64,000 nucleotides of DNA from NCBI GenBank assembly GCA_040221055.1, contig JAVJVN010000009.1:344257-408256 (forward strand), written 5' to 3'. Below the pieces are notes generated by a model. The model did not search any database and was not told the origin of the DNA. It was given only the letters and a program-made list of their open reading frames with translations. Shown here in pieces: positions 1 through 8,529 of this stretch; positions within the stretch are counted from its first letter, which is position 1; each line of letters opens with the position of its first letter. This DNA is from Rhodothermales bacterium. GTDB taxonomy: Bacteria > Bacteroidota > Rhodothermia > Rhodothermales > UBA10348. The translations under genes and the position numbers were made by a program.

Positions 1-1416
1 GTCGTCGCCGATGGTACCCGTGTCCGCACCGGCCGTGAAGAAGTACGTGCGATCCTCGACCGTCAGGTCGTCGTCCACGTTCTCCGTGTTCGAATACGTG
101 ATGATGTTGGGCAGACCGACGTCAATCGTACCGGCTTCGAAGTCATGGGTTACGGCCGTGTACGAATTGTTCGACAGGTTCAGGTCGTCCGATGCACCCG
201 GTCCACCGTCAAAGGACAAGGGGCCGGTAGCCAGCGGGCCATCGCTGGCCATGTCCACGTTGAGTTCGTCATTGCCCGTTCCGCCCAGGATGTCGATGTT
301 CGAGCCCGTGAATGCCGAATCCAGGACATCAATGTTGATGGTATCGTTGCCACCACCTGCGTCGATGTTCAAGTCCGTCGTCGCGGCGACATTCACGAGG
401 ATGGGAGTTCCGTCATCGGAATCGACCAGGATCACGTCGTCGCCGACGCCACCACCTTCCGTGATATCGATGATTTCATCGTTGCCCGTGCCGTTGAAGA
501 GACGGGTGACCGCCGGTACGTCGTCGACTACGTCTTCGAGGTTGCTGTACGTGATCGTGCCATCGTCGACGTCAATCGTCCCTGCGCCCGGCCCTGTGAA
601 CGTGTGCGTCACGGGGTCGTTGTTGACGTTGTCGGTCACGGTCAGGTCGTCGGTCCCGCCGACGCCGCCGTCCACCGCTACACCACCGGCCGGAATCGGA
701 TCGCCGTTGGTCAGGTCAATGACGAAATTGTCATTCGCTGCAGGGTCACCTGTCAAGGAAAGGGACGTGACATCGGCCAGCGGGGCCTGGAAAATCGGGT
801 TGCCGTTGAAGTCGACCTGGATGTCCGTACCACCGGTCAGGGTCGTTGTGGTCGTACCACCTCCCGGAGGAACCGTGAAGGAAATCGGACCACCCGCGCC
901 GAGGACTTCGAATTGATAGTCTTCGATCTCCCCCTGTGCGACAGCCGGTGCACCGTAATTGGTGTTGGGATCGGCCACCGTGACGGTTCCAACCTCAAAA
1001 ATGAACCGGAACCACCGTCCCGGGGCCGGATTCGCCACACCCACGCCCGTCACGGAGATCTGATGCGTCCCTGCACCTGGAATCAGGAAGATCTGCTGGG
1101 CATTGTCAGTGAACGTGGCGTTGTCCTGCGTGTCCGGCCAGACGCTGAGACGTCCTGCAGCCTTGGTTTCCACTTCCAGGAACAGCGTACCGTTGGCCAC
1201 GACAGGGCTCACCTGGGTCACGCCATCCGGTACCGGATTGTACGTCAGACCCAGCGTGTTGATGATCGAACCGTCGCCAATGGATGCGGTGTTGTCAAAG
1301 CCCGCGTTTCCGACGTCCTGGGCCAATGCGGGCGATGCAAGACCTACGAGCAGCAGACTGAACGTCCATGCAAACGTAGAAAAACGGGTCCGCAGCGTAT
1401 TGTAACGGTAATTCAT
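1..1416 (-). CDS. Secreted Asp/Gly-repeat protein with GEVED-like domain (3' end missing)
   Basis: Read on the minus strand from ATG at 1416, the frame stays open to the window edge, giving 472 residues with no stop. The first 32 residues form a clean signal peptide with a hydrophobic stretch ending ALA before QD. Around residues 161-168 lies GEIEDYQF, close to the GEVEDY signature of GEVED domains of exported Bacteroidota proteins. The remainder is acidic, beta-rich repeats containing GG-x-G-x-x-D-D/E-L segments (such as GGTGNDEL and GGPGASDDL), recalling calcium-binding RTX-like or parallel beta repeats. The protein is therefore exported and probably a surface or matrix protein; the exact role is unknown. 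The C-terminal sorting signal lies outside the window. It is divergent from the DAHP synthase gene. Confidence 0.75.
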   Translation of the reverse strand, partial: MNYRYNTLRTRFSTFAWTFSLLLVGLASPALAQDVGNAGFDNTASIGDGSIINTLGLTYNPVPDGVTQVSPVVANGTLFLEVETKAAGRLSVWPDTQDNATFTDNAQQIFLIPGAGTHQISVTGVGVANPAPGRWFRFIFEVGTVTVADPNTNYGAPAVAQGEIEDYQFEVLGAGGPISFTVPPGGGTTTTTLTGGTDIQVDFNGNPIFQAPLADVTSLSLTGDPAANDNFVIDLTNGDPIPAGGVAVDGGVGGTDDLTVTDNVNNDPVTHTFTGPGAGTIDVDDGTITYSNLEDVVDDVPAVTRLFNGTGNDEIIDITEGGGVGDDVILVDSDDGTPILVNVAATTDLNIDAGGGNDTINIDVLDSAFTGSNIDILGGTGNDELNVDMASDGPLATGPLSFDGGPGASDDLNLSNNSYTAVTHDFEAGTIDVGLPNIITYSNTENVDDDLTVEDRTYFFTAGADTGTIGDD

Positions 1417-1497
1417 GGTATTTCTGGGGCTCCAGACGCGGGTTGCGACGGGATATGGTGGTACTCCGGGTACAGTATGTCAGGTATGGAGTACGTA

Positions 1498-1531
1498 CGA
1501 AAGTATGAAATTCGCAATCGGTGCACACAAA
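1498..1531 (-). promoter_or_regulatory. Possible Bacteroidota-type promoter for the Asp/Gly-repeat protein
   Basis: On the minus strand TACTTTCG (1505-1498) resembles the Bacteroidota -7 element TAnnTTTG. A TTTG (1531-1528) lies about 22 bases upstream, slightly longer than the usual spacing. The pentamer GTATG occurs three times at 1475, 1484 and 1503, which could mark a regulator site. The rest of the 221-bp divergent gap shows nothing recognisable. Confidence 0.3.
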
Positions 1532-1637
1532 AAGAGCGGGTGTCTCCTGTGTCCAACCCATACTGGATTTTCACCTCCGGACCTGACCGAGCAACGTAGC
1601 TTGCAACCGGAACTGAACACACGCGCAACGCCCCACC

Positions 1638-2744
1638 ATGATCCTGATCCTCAAGCCGAATACCGATCCCAACGGAGAGTCGTATGCCCAGCTGGTACGC
1701 CACCTGGATTCGCTGGACGACATCCGGTACAAGACCCACGTCATCCAGGGTACCGAGCAGACGCTCACCGAGATCTACCTGCTGGGCAATACCAAAGCCC
1801 TGCAGAAGGAAGCCATGCAGAGTCTCCCGTGTGTGGAGCGCGCCGTCCGGGTACAGGAAGCCTACCGCATACTGGGTCGTCACGGGCACGAAGAACGTCA
1901 GACCGGATTCACCTACAATGGCGTGACCTTCAGCCAGTCCACGCTGCACGTTTTCGCCGGACTGTGCGCCGTGGATATCCCGGAGCACGTCGAGCAGATG
2001 ATGCAGGCGCTCCAGGAACACGGTCAGGTCACGACGCGGATGGGCGCCTACAAACCGCGGACCAGCCCCTACTCCTTCCAGGGCCATGGTGCCAGTTGCC
2101 TGCCATGGGTATTCGACCTGGCGGGCAAGTACGGGATCAAGGTCATTGCCATGGAGGTGACCCATGAATCCCATGTCGACGAGATCCATCAGGCACTCGC
2201 AGCAACCGGGAATCCGACCGGCGTCATGCTCCAGATCGGCACCCGGAATACCCAGAATTTCGAACTCCTCAAGTCCGTGGGACGTCAGAATACGTATCCG
2301 GTCCTGTTCAAGCGGGGCTTCGGCATCACGCTCGACGAAAGCCTGAACGCCGCCGAATACCTGGCCAGTGAAGGCAACAGGAATGTCATTTTCACGCTCC
2401 GGGGCGTCAAGACCAGCATGGGCGACCCGCATCGCAATCTGGTGGATTTCTCGCATGTCCCGGTCGTCAAGCGTCTGACCCGGATGCCGGTCTGTGTGGA
2501 TCCATCCCATTCCGTCGGGACCCGCGACATGGCTCCGGACGGCATAAGCGATGTCATGCACGCCACGGCCCAGGGAGTCATCGCTGGCGCCAACATGATC
2601 CTGGTGGACTTCCACCCCGCCCCCGCCAAAGCCCTGGTGGATGGACCCCAGGCGCTCCGGATTCCGGAGCTGGGGCGATTCCTGGAGGACGTATCCATCG
2701 TTCGCGAGGCCTACCTGAAACGATGCGCGCTGGCGGCTTCCTGA
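1638..2744 (+). CDS. aroF: Divergent 3-deoxy-7-phosphoheptulonate (DAHP) synthase, type I-beta
   Basis: This 368-residue protein has the two-part plan of Thermotoga-type DAHP synthase: a ferredoxin-like regulatory domain (about 1-80) and a TIM barrel. Family landmarks are GAYKPRTSPYSFQG (136-149), LQIGTRNTQNF (198-208), PVLFKRG (221-227), VDPSHS (287-292) and KALVDGPQAL (331-340). DAHP synthase condenses phosphoenolpyruvate and erythrose-4-phosphate in the first step of aromatic synthesis. Unusual changes are present. The GPC loop is GLC (metal-ligand Cys110 kept, Pro lost), the CERG motif is TLRG (252-255), and the metal-binding Glu of the VEVHP motif is Asp324. His291 and Asp335 are kept. 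It is either a diverged AroF or a paralogue with altered chemistry. The start is ATG; no clear Shine-Dalgarno is seen. Confidence 0.85.
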   Translation: MILILKPNTDPNGESYAQLVRHLDSLDDIRYKTHVIQGTEQTLTEIYLLGNTKALQKEAMQSLPCVERAVRVQEAYRILGRHGHEERQTGFTYNGVTFSQSTLHVFAGLCAVDIPEHVEQMMQALQEHGQVTTRMGAYKPRTSPYSFQGHGASCLPWVFDLAGKYGIKVIAMEVTHESHVDEIHQALAATGNPTGVMLQIGTRNTQNFELLKSVGRQNTYPVLFKRGFGITLDESLNAAEYLASEGNRNVIFTLRGVKTSMGDPHRNLVDFSHVPVVKRLTRMPVCVDPSHSVGTRDMAPDGISDVMHATAQGVIAGANMILVDFHPAPAKALVDGPQALRIPELGRFLEDVSIVREAYLKRCALAAS

Positions 2745-2777
2745 TGGGAGATGCGCTCGGCGACGTGCTTCCGGGCG

Positions 2778-4451
2778 TCAGATTCCTGCACGGGTGAAGA
2801 CGTCGTCCACGAGTGTCCGGGCATCCCGTTGGATGCGCTCCAGATGGGCCTGGTCCACGAAGCTTTCGGCGTAAATCTTGTAGATATCCTCCGTCCCTGA
2901 AGGCCGGGCTGCGAACCATCCGTTCTCCGTTTCGACCTTCAGACCGCCGATGGGCGCGTTGTTGGCCGGCGCGCGGGTCAGGATGCGCGTGATGGGATGG
3001 CCGCCGACGGTCGAGGCCTGCACGTCGTCCACGGAAAGGGCCGAGAGCGCCTTCTTGCGGGCCGGACCGGCGGGAGCATCGGTGCGTGCATAGATCGGTG
3101 CGCCGAATCGTTCCGTGAGCGCCGTGTAGTGCTCCCCGGGATCCTTCCCTGTATGGGCCGTGATTTCGGCGGCCAACAGATTCATGATGATGCCATCCTT
3201 GTCCGTCGTCCACGTGGTCCCGTCCCGACGCAGGAACGATGCGCCCGCACTCTCTTCCCCGCCGAAGCCATACGCCGACGACAGGAGCCCGTCCACGAAC
3301 CACTTGAACCCGACCGGGACCTCGGCAACACGGCGCCCCAGGTCACCCGCCACACGGTCAATCATGGAGCTGGATACGAGGGTCTTGCCGATCTGCGCGT
3401 CCCGCGGCCAGGACGTCCGGTTACGGAACAGGTACTGGATGGCGACGGCCAGGTAATGATTGGGATTCATGAGTCCGGCCGACGGCGTGACAATACCGTG
3501 ACGGTCGAAATCGGGGTCGTTCCCGAATGCCACATCGAACCGGTCCTTGAGGTCCACCAGGCCGGCCATGGCCCACGGCGATGAACAGTCCATCCGGATT
3601 TTCCCGTCCCGGTCCAGCCGCATGAACGAAAATGTGGGGTCAACGCCCGGATTCACGACGGTGATGTCGATGCCATACCGCTCGGCGATCAGGTCCCAGT
3701 ACGCCGCGCCAGCCCCCCCCATGGGGTCGGCACCCAATCGCAGGCCGCTGGCCGCAATGGCCTCCATGTCGACGACCGCGCCCAGGTCGGAAATGTAGTC
3801 ACGACGAAGGTCCATGGGGCGGGCGGCGTCCAGCGCGTCCTGGAAGGATACGCGCCGGACGCCGCCCGCCCCCTTCCGGATGAGTTCATTCGCGCGATCC
3901 TGGATCCACCGCGTGACATCGGTATCGGCAGGCCCCCCGGTGGGCGGATTGTATTTGAAGCCGCCGTCCTCCGGCGGATTGTGGGACGGCGTAATGACGA
4001 TCCCATCTGCCCGGCGGCTCCGCGTCCGGTTCCAGCCCAGGATGGCCCACGAAATGACCGGCGTCGGCACCGGATCCAGGTTTTCCTGGTAGATAACGGC
4101 GACATCGTTGGCGGCCAGTACTTCCATGGCCGTTTCCAGGGCCGGGGCTGAGAGCGCGTGCGTATCGGCCCCGATGAACAGCGGCCCGTCAATGCCCTGC
4201 GCGCGCCGGTACTCGCAAATGGCCTGCGTAGTAGCCAGGATGTGGATCTCGGTGAACGATGCGTCCAGCGATGAGCCCCTGTGACCGGACGTGCCGAAGG
4301 CGACCGGCGGTCCACCCGGCGCTGCGGCATCGGCCGAGCGCGTGAAGTACGCATCGACCAGGGCCGCCGTGTCCATGACCATGTCAGCCGGGACAGACCT
4401 TCCGGCGAGGGGGTGGATGTCGGAAAGACCGTTCGAAGAAGTCGGGCTCAT
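2778..4451 (-). CDS. pgm: Phosphoglucomutase (alpha-D-glucose)
   Basis: Interconverts glucose-1-phosphate and glucose-6-phosphate in the cytosol, feeding glycogen, nucleotide-sugar and central pathways. The 557-residue protein matches E. coli Pgm (about 546) in length and motifs: GTSGHRG (53-59), the phosphoserine loop TPSHNPP (154-160, Ser156), the Mg-binding loop DPDFDRHG (312-319), sugar-binding GGEESAG (397-403) and a C-terminal RPSGTE phosphate-binding motif. ATG at 4451 is chosen; an upstream in-frame TTG at 4487 would add an atypical hydrophobic tail. It is divergent from the polyphosphate glucokinase gene, whose product is this enzyme's substrate, so the two plausibly share a control region of about 55 bp. 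Confidence 0.95.
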   Translation of the reverse strand: MSPTSSNGLSDIHPLAGRSVPADMVMDTAALVDAYFTRSADAAAPGGPPVAFGTSGHRGSSLDASFTEIHILATTQAICEYRRAQGIDGPLFIGADTHALSAPALETAMEVLAANDVAVIYQENLDPVPTPVISWAILGWNRTRSRRADGIVITPSHNPPEDGGFKYNPPTGGPADTDVTRWIQDRANELIRKGAGGVRRVSFQDALDAARPMDLRRDYISDLGAVVDMEAIAASGLRLGADPMGGAGAAYWDLIAERYGIDITVVNPGVDPTFSFMRLDRDGKIRMDCSSPWAMAGLVDLKDRFDVAFGNDPDFDRHGIVTPSAGLMNPNHYLAVAIQYLFRNRTSWPRDAQIGKTLVSSSMIDRVAGDLGRRVAEVPVGFKWFVDGLLSSAYGFGGEESAGASFLRRDGTTWTTDKDGIIMNLLAAEITAHTGKDPGEHYTALTERFGAPIYARTDAPAGPARKKALSALSVDDVQASTVGGHPITRILTRAPANNAPIGGLKVETENGWFAARPSGTEDIYKIYAESFVDQAHLERIQRDARTLVDDVFTRAGI

Positions 4452-4505
4452 GGGAAAGCAGAATTGGATGTACCTTGACGACCGCAAACATACTGGATGT
4501 CATTC

Positions 4506-5246
4506 ATGGAAGTTCTCGGCATTGATATCGGCGGCACAGGAATAAAAGGAGCCGTCGTCGATGTGACCACGGGAATGCTGGTGACCGACCGGCACCGCAT
4601 TCCGACCCCTCAACCGGCCACACCTGCTGCCGTCGCCGACGTAGTGGCGGAAATCGTGCGACATTTCGGATGGAACGGGCGGCTCGGATGCACCCTGCCG
4701 GCCCGCGTCGAGCACGGGCTGGTGCGGACGGCCACCAACATCCATGACGACTGGGTGGACACGCGCGTGGACGAATTGCTCGGACACGCGACGGGGCTGG
4801 ACGTGCATACCTTGAATGATGCCGATGCCGCCGGTGTCGCCTCCATGGCGTTCGGCGCCGGGCAGGGCCGTGACGGATTCGTGTTCTTCGTAACCGTCGG
4901 CACGGGAATCGGGACCGCCCTCTTCATGGACCATCATCTGGTACCCAACACCGAACTGGGGCACCTCTCGCTTCGGGGCATGCCGGCAGAGAATTACGCC
5001 AGCAACCGGGTGCGTGAAGAGGAAGGGCTCTCGTGGGAAGCCTGGGCGGGGCGTTTCCAGGAATACCTGGACCGTGTCGAATTCCTGTTCGCACCGGACA
5101 TCATCATCATTGGCGGCGGCATCTCGCGTCCCCAGAAGGCCGCCGAATACATGCCCTTCCTTAAAACCAATGCCGAACTCCTGACCGCAGCCCTGGAAAA
5201 CGAAGCCGGCATCATCGGAGCCGCCTGGGTCAGCGCACAATCCTGA
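4506..5246 (+). CDS. ppgK: Polyphosphate glucokinase (ROK family)
   Basis: A 246-residue ROK-fold kinase predicted to phosphorylate glucose using inorganic polyphosphate and/or ATP. Motifs are the phosphate loop [11 protein letters not shown] (5-15), the catalytic LNDADAAG (103-110, Asp105), [11 protein letters not shown] (130-139) and NTELGH (148-153). The GIKGA loop, short length and lack of the ROK Cys-rich zinc motif favour PpgK over ordinary ROK glucokinases. An alternative ATG three codons upstream (4497) cannot be excluded. The gene faces away from pgm. A polyphosphate kinase gene (ppk1) lies about 28 kb away. The 3' end overlaps the convergent SPOR lipoprotein gene by 17 bp. Confidence 0.87.
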   Translation: MEVLGIDIGGTGIKGAVVDVTTGMLVTDRHRIPTPQPATPAAVADVVAEIVRHFGWNGRLGCTLPARVEHGLVRTATNIHDDWVDTRVDELLGHATGLDVHTLNDADAAGVASMAFGAGQGRDGFVFFVTVGTGIGTALFMDHHLVPNTELGHLSLRGMPAENYASNRVREEEGLSWEAWAGRFQEYLDRVEFLFAPDIIIIGGGISRPQKAAEYMPFLKTNAELLTAALENEAGIIGAAWVSAQS

Positions 5247-5757
5247 CGCGATCCGGTACCACGAGGACGTTCGGGAAGGTCCGGGAGAGGGCGTCATGCA
5301 GGGCCATGGCCCGGTTGCGTGTGGTGAAGTTACCTATCCGGACCCGATAGTACGGAGAAGCGAATACATTGTAGACGTCTTCCGCCCCACGGATTCCCAA
5401 CCGTCGCAGGTCCTCCTGGGACAGCGTTTCCAACCAGGTGAGCAAGCGCTCTTCGGTCTCAACCGTTTCCCGCCGGTTGATGGACGAGAACACCTGTACC
5501 CGGAAACCGGCCCGCTCGACGGCAATGCCCCGGTCGGCCAGGCTGCGCATGAGGGAATCCGGAACGGCATGATCCACGTCCCTTTCGGCCGGGACGGGCA
5601 TTTCGTCCATCGGGGGAACGTCCCAGGTCTCCACATCGCTCCACGGACGCACGGTGGCGACCGGGTCAACCGTATCGGTACTCGTCGGACGGGTCGGGGC
5701 ACAAGCGGACACCCAAAGCGCGGACAGCAAAAAGAGGATGGGGACGGTACGATTCAT
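5230..5757 (-). CDS. SPOR-like domain lipoprotein
   Basis: A 175-residue protein with a lipoprotein signal: hydrophobic segment then VSAC with Cys19 as the lipidation site. A low-complexity Pro/Asp/Val linker (20-70) leads to a C-terminal domain starting [14 protein letters not shown] and ending with [15 protein letters not shown] and [10 protein letters not shown]. This is the beta-alpha-beta repeat pattern of SPOR peptidoglycan-binding domains. It probably sits in the inner leaflet of the outer membrane and contacts denuded glycan strands. ATG at 5757 is chosen; an in-frame TTG at 5763 would overlap deoC. Only two bases separate this start from the deoC stop, so it is the last gene of the lipid kinase-deoC set. 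Confidence 0.75.
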   Translation of the reverse strand: MNRTVPILFLLSALWVSACAPTRPTSTDTVDPVATVRPWSDVETWDVPPMDEMPVPAERDVDHAVPDSLMRSLADRGIAVERAGFRVQVFSSINRRETVETEERLLTWLETLSQEDLRRLGIRGAEDVYNVFASPYYRVRIGNFTTRNRAMALHDALSRTFPNVLVVPDRVRIVR

Positions 5758-5759
5758 GA

Positions 5760-6629
5760 TCAATAGGTGCCGTCTGATGATTCACCCTTCAAGATAGCGA
5801 CCGATGCACTCGCGCCCAGGCGAGTAGCGCCGTGTGCGATCATGGTTTCCGCATCTTCCCGGGATCGTACGCCTCCCGATGCCTTTACGCCCATTCGCGG
5901 GCCCACAGCCAGTCGCATGAGGGCGACATCGGCCGGGGTGGCCCCCCCTTTTGAGAATCCGGTCGATGTTTTCACGAAATCCGCGCCCGCGTTCCGGGCC
6001 AGGACCGAAGCGATGACCTTTTCCTCATCCGTCAACAGAGCGGTCTCCAGGATGACTTTGACAATGATCCCGGCTCCGACGGTACGGCCGGCATCCCGGG
6101 CCGCCTGCACGACCGCACGGATATCATTTTCCACATAGTCATGGGCTGCGGAACGCAGCATGCCCACGTGGATGACCATATCCACCTCGCGGGCACCGTC
6201 ACGAACAGCCTGACCGGTTTCGAACGCCTTCGATGCCGTGCTGGTCGCACCGAGCGGAAACCCGACGACCGTACAGACGGCGACCGGCGTTCCCTGCAAC
6301 TCTGCCGCCGCCAGGGGGACGTATGCTGGATTCACACATACCGATGCAAAGCAATAGCTTCGCGCTTCCTCGCAAAGCGCGCGGATTTCGGCCTCCGTCG
6401 TTTCGGGTTTCAGCGCCGTGTGATCAATCATCCGGGCCAATGGAGGGGCCAGGTCACAGGCCGAATAACCGCGTACGCCCGCCCGGTCGGCGTGCAGGCC
6501 GACGCGGCATGCCCCTGCATGCACGATGGGGTCCAATTCGTGTCCCGATCCCGCGGGGGCGCTGTCGGCAGCGGCCCGGTACCGGGCCTCGAGCCGACCC
6601 AGCAGTTCCTGTCGTTCGACGTCTGTCAT
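5760..6629 (-). CDS. deoC: Deoxyribose-phosphate aldolase with N-terminal extension
   Basis: Cleaves 2-deoxyribose-5-phosphate to glyceraldehyde-3-phosphate and acetaldehyde. Class I aldolase signatures are IDHTALKPE (68-76), GFPLGA (123-128), EVDMVIHVG (148-156), the Schiff-base lysine K220 in DFVKTSTGF, and the second active-site lysine K249 in KASGGVRS. At 289 residues it is about 65 longer than the E. coli-type core. The extra N-terminal segment includes a conserved-looking [12 protein letters not shown] stretch of unknown role. The ATG at 6629 overlaps the TGA of the upstream lipid kinase gene as ATGA, which fixes the start and implies translational coupling. Confidence 0.93.
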   Translation of the reverse strand: MTDVERQELLGRLEARYRAAADSAPAGSGHELDPIVHAGACRVGLHADRAGVRGYSACDLAPPLARMIDHTALKPETTEAEIRALCEEARSYCFASVCVNPAYVPLAAAELQGTPVAVCTVVGFPLGATSTASKAFETGQAVRDGAREVDMVIHVGMLRSAAHDYVENDIRAVVQAARDAGRTVGAGIIVKVILETALLTDEEKVIASVLARNAGADFVKTSTGFSKGGATPADVALMRLAVGPRMGVKASGGVRSREDAETMIAHGATRLGASASVAILKGESSDGTY

Positions 6630-7570
6630 GCCTGCAAGATACGGTCCATCCGGTCTGCATCCACAAGCACCGTTACCGAGCCCGCATCCACGGCAATCCG
6701 GATGTCCCGACCTTCCAGCGTGCACATTTCGCCATCGGCATGGATGGGAATGCCACGATCCACATCGATCGTCAGACCTTTCACCTGTTCATACGTCACC
6801 TCGGGGGCCTCCAGATGGGCTCCGGTCCGGGCCCTGGGAAGCATCTGCAACGCGCGCGATCGACTCATGCCCCGGGCAATACACGCATCCAGCAATCCGT
6901 CGGCCACCAGGGCACGTGGATTGAGTCGGAACCCCCCTCCGGAATCCTTGGCATTTCCCACCGTCGTGAACATCAAAGAGCCTGTATGCAGGACGGTACC
7001 CTCGGTCGACCGGATGGTGGCCCCGACCGGGATCCATCGCGCCAGCGCCACGAGCACGGCCACCGAATAACCCACGCCGAAGGGCAAATGCTTCCAACGG
7101 GGGGCATACCATGCCGCAAATGCGTCCAACCCGATCCCGCACGCGTTCACGAACCGTCGGGTGCCTTCCCCGTGGGTGTCGCGCCAGGTAACCGTCCCGG
7201 AGTCCATGTGCAGGGGAACCCCGTCCCGAATGGTCCTGAATGCATCCATCGGATGGCTGGACAGGTGCAGTACCCGGGCCAGATCGTTGCCCGAACCCGC
7301 CGGGACGATACCGAACCGGATGGGCCGTCCTGCCTCACACAGGCCGGCAGCAATTTCATTCAGGGTTCCGTCCCCTCCCACACCGATCACGGTTTGAACC
7401 GCCGCCGGAAGGCTCCGGGCCAATTGCTCGGCATGGCGTGTCCCCTCGGTGAGGAGGAGATCAATCGGACCCAACACTTCCTGCGCCATGGCATGCAGGC
7501 GTACCACATCGGGACCCAGGCGTCCCGATCGGGCCGCGGGATTGGCAATCATGGAGATGGTCGTGGACAT
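6626..7570 (-). CDS. Diacylglycerol/lipid kinase family protein (YegS/DgkB-like)
   Basis: A 314-residue soluble lipid kinase. It carries the nucleotide-binding [10 protein letters not shown] (63-72), then [12 protein letters not shown], and a C-terminal beta-sandwich with [17 protein letters not shown] and HADGE. These are hallmarks of the DAGK catalytic family (YegS, BmrU, DgkB). It would phosphorylate diacylglycerol or a related lipid, recycling it into phosphatidic acid. It heads the minus-strand operon lipid kinase-deoC-SPOR lipoprotein, with ATGA coupling to deoC. Its start lies 40 bp from the divergent substrate-binding lipoprotein gene. The natural lipid substrate cannot be read from sequence. 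Confidence 0.88.
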   Translation of the reverse strand: MSTTISMIANPAARSGRLGPDVVRLHAMAQEVLGPIDLLLTEGTRHAEQLARSLPAAVQTVIGVGGDGTLNEIAAGLCEAGRPIRFGIVPAGSGNDLARVLHLSSHPMDAFRTIRDGVPLHMDSGTVTWRDTHGEGTRRFVNACGIGLDAFAAWYAPRWKHLPFGVGYSVAVLVALARWIPVGATIRSTEGTVLHTGSLMFTTVGNAKDSGGGFRLNPRALVADGLLDACIARGMSRSRALQMLPRARTGAHLEAPEVTYEQVKGLTIDVDRGIPIHADGEMCTLEGRDIRIAVDAGSVTVLVDADRMDRILQA

Positions 7571-7610
7571 GCCGCAACTTACGACGGCCGCGCCCTATCT
7601 TCCGCACGCT

Positions 7611-8525
7611 ATGAATCGTGTACTTGGATGCCCATTTTTTCTTCGCAAGGCGGGCCTGGTCGTGTTCGGCGCGATGATGTTCGCCGCCTGCACCCGGTCC
7701 GGGCCTGAGACCCCGCCGGACACACCGCCTGATGCGTCGTTGGATGCCCCGCATACCGGCAGCATACGGATTGCTCCTCTGGCTCCCAGTGTCACCGAAA
7801 TGGTCTGGCTCGTCGGCGGTCGTGCGGCCCTTGCGGGCGTCACGACCGCCGACGATTTCCCGCCCGGCATCCAGGGACTGCCCACCTACAGCGCGCTGCC
7901 CATCGATTACGAGGCCATTGTCGTGCTTGAGCCGGACGTGGTCATCGGAACGCATCAGGTGAATGCGCCGCGCGACATGGAAGCCTTCGAGGTCCTCGGC
8001 ATTCCGGTAGAGCTGCTGGAGAATCGCAGCATTGAAGATCTGCTTGAAGCCATTCTCCAGATCGGAACGCTGCTGGACCAGACCGATCGGGCCCGGTTCG
8101 TGGCGGATTCCCTCCAATCCCGATTGGATGCGTTGGATACCGTCGTGGAGGGTACGCGGCGTCCATCTGCACTCTTCCTCATTTCGTCCTCCACCTCATG
8201 GTCTTTCGGACCGGAGAGTCACATCCATGAACTCATGGAATACGCGGGGTTTGCATCGATTACGGCGAATTTCGACACGGAGGCCCCGGTATTGAGCGAC
8301 GAGTTCGTCATCCAGGCCGCGCCCGACTACATTTTCGGAAGCTTTTCGGACGAACATCCCCTGGAGGCCCTGCTCGAGCACCATCCGGCGTGGCGCCATG
8401 TCCCCGCAGTCGCCAACGGACGCGTCTTCCGGATTGACCCGGATCTGGCCTTGCGTCCGGGACCGAGGGCCATCCAGGCGGCGTGGGACATGGCCGCCAT
8501 CCGACAGGCAACGCCCGGATCATGA
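7611..8525 (+). CDS. Substrate-binding lipoprotein of a cobalamin/heme/siderophore-type ABC importer (BtuF-like)
   Basis: A 304-residue lipoprotein: hydrophobic signal then FAAC with Cys27 as the lipid site, followed by a Pro/Thr linker. The body is a TroA/PBP2 type III fold starting RIAPLAPSVTEMVWLVGG (LAPSVTE is the BtuF/FhuD-type opening) and ending with the PGPRAIQAAWDMA helix. It would capture a corrinoid, heme or ferric siderophore and hand it to the FecCD-type permease encoded four bases downstream. Substrate is not decidable from sequence. ATG at 7611 is chosen because the signal peptide begins there; earlier in-frame starts lie within the divergent kinase gene. Confidence 0.82.
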   Translation: MNRVLGCPFFLRKAGLVVFGAMMFAACTRSGPETPPDTPPDASLDAPHTGSIRIAPLAPSVTEMVWLVGGRAALAGVTTADDFPPGIQGLPTYSALPIDYEAIVVLEPDVVIGTHQVNAPRDMEAFEVLGIPVELLENRSIEDLLEAILQIGTLLDQTDRARFVADSLQSRLDALDTVVEGTRRPSALFLISSSTSWSFGPESHIHELMEYAGFASITANFDTEAPVLSDEFVIQAAPDYIFGSFSDEHPLEALLEHHPAWRHVPAVANGRVFRIDPDLALRPGPRAIQAAWDMAAIRQATPGS

Positions 8526-8529
8526 CAAA

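Noticed and set aside
145-1599. Long plus-strand open frame (484 codons) over the Asp/Gly-repeat gene
   Set aside because: Antisense to a minus-strand frame with a signal peptide and GEVED-like motif; its translation is Arg/His/Val-rich with no recognisable domain.
6233-7708. 491-codon plus-strand open frame
   Set aside because: Antisense to deoC and the lipid kinase; Pro/Arg/His-rich composition typical of a shadow frame.
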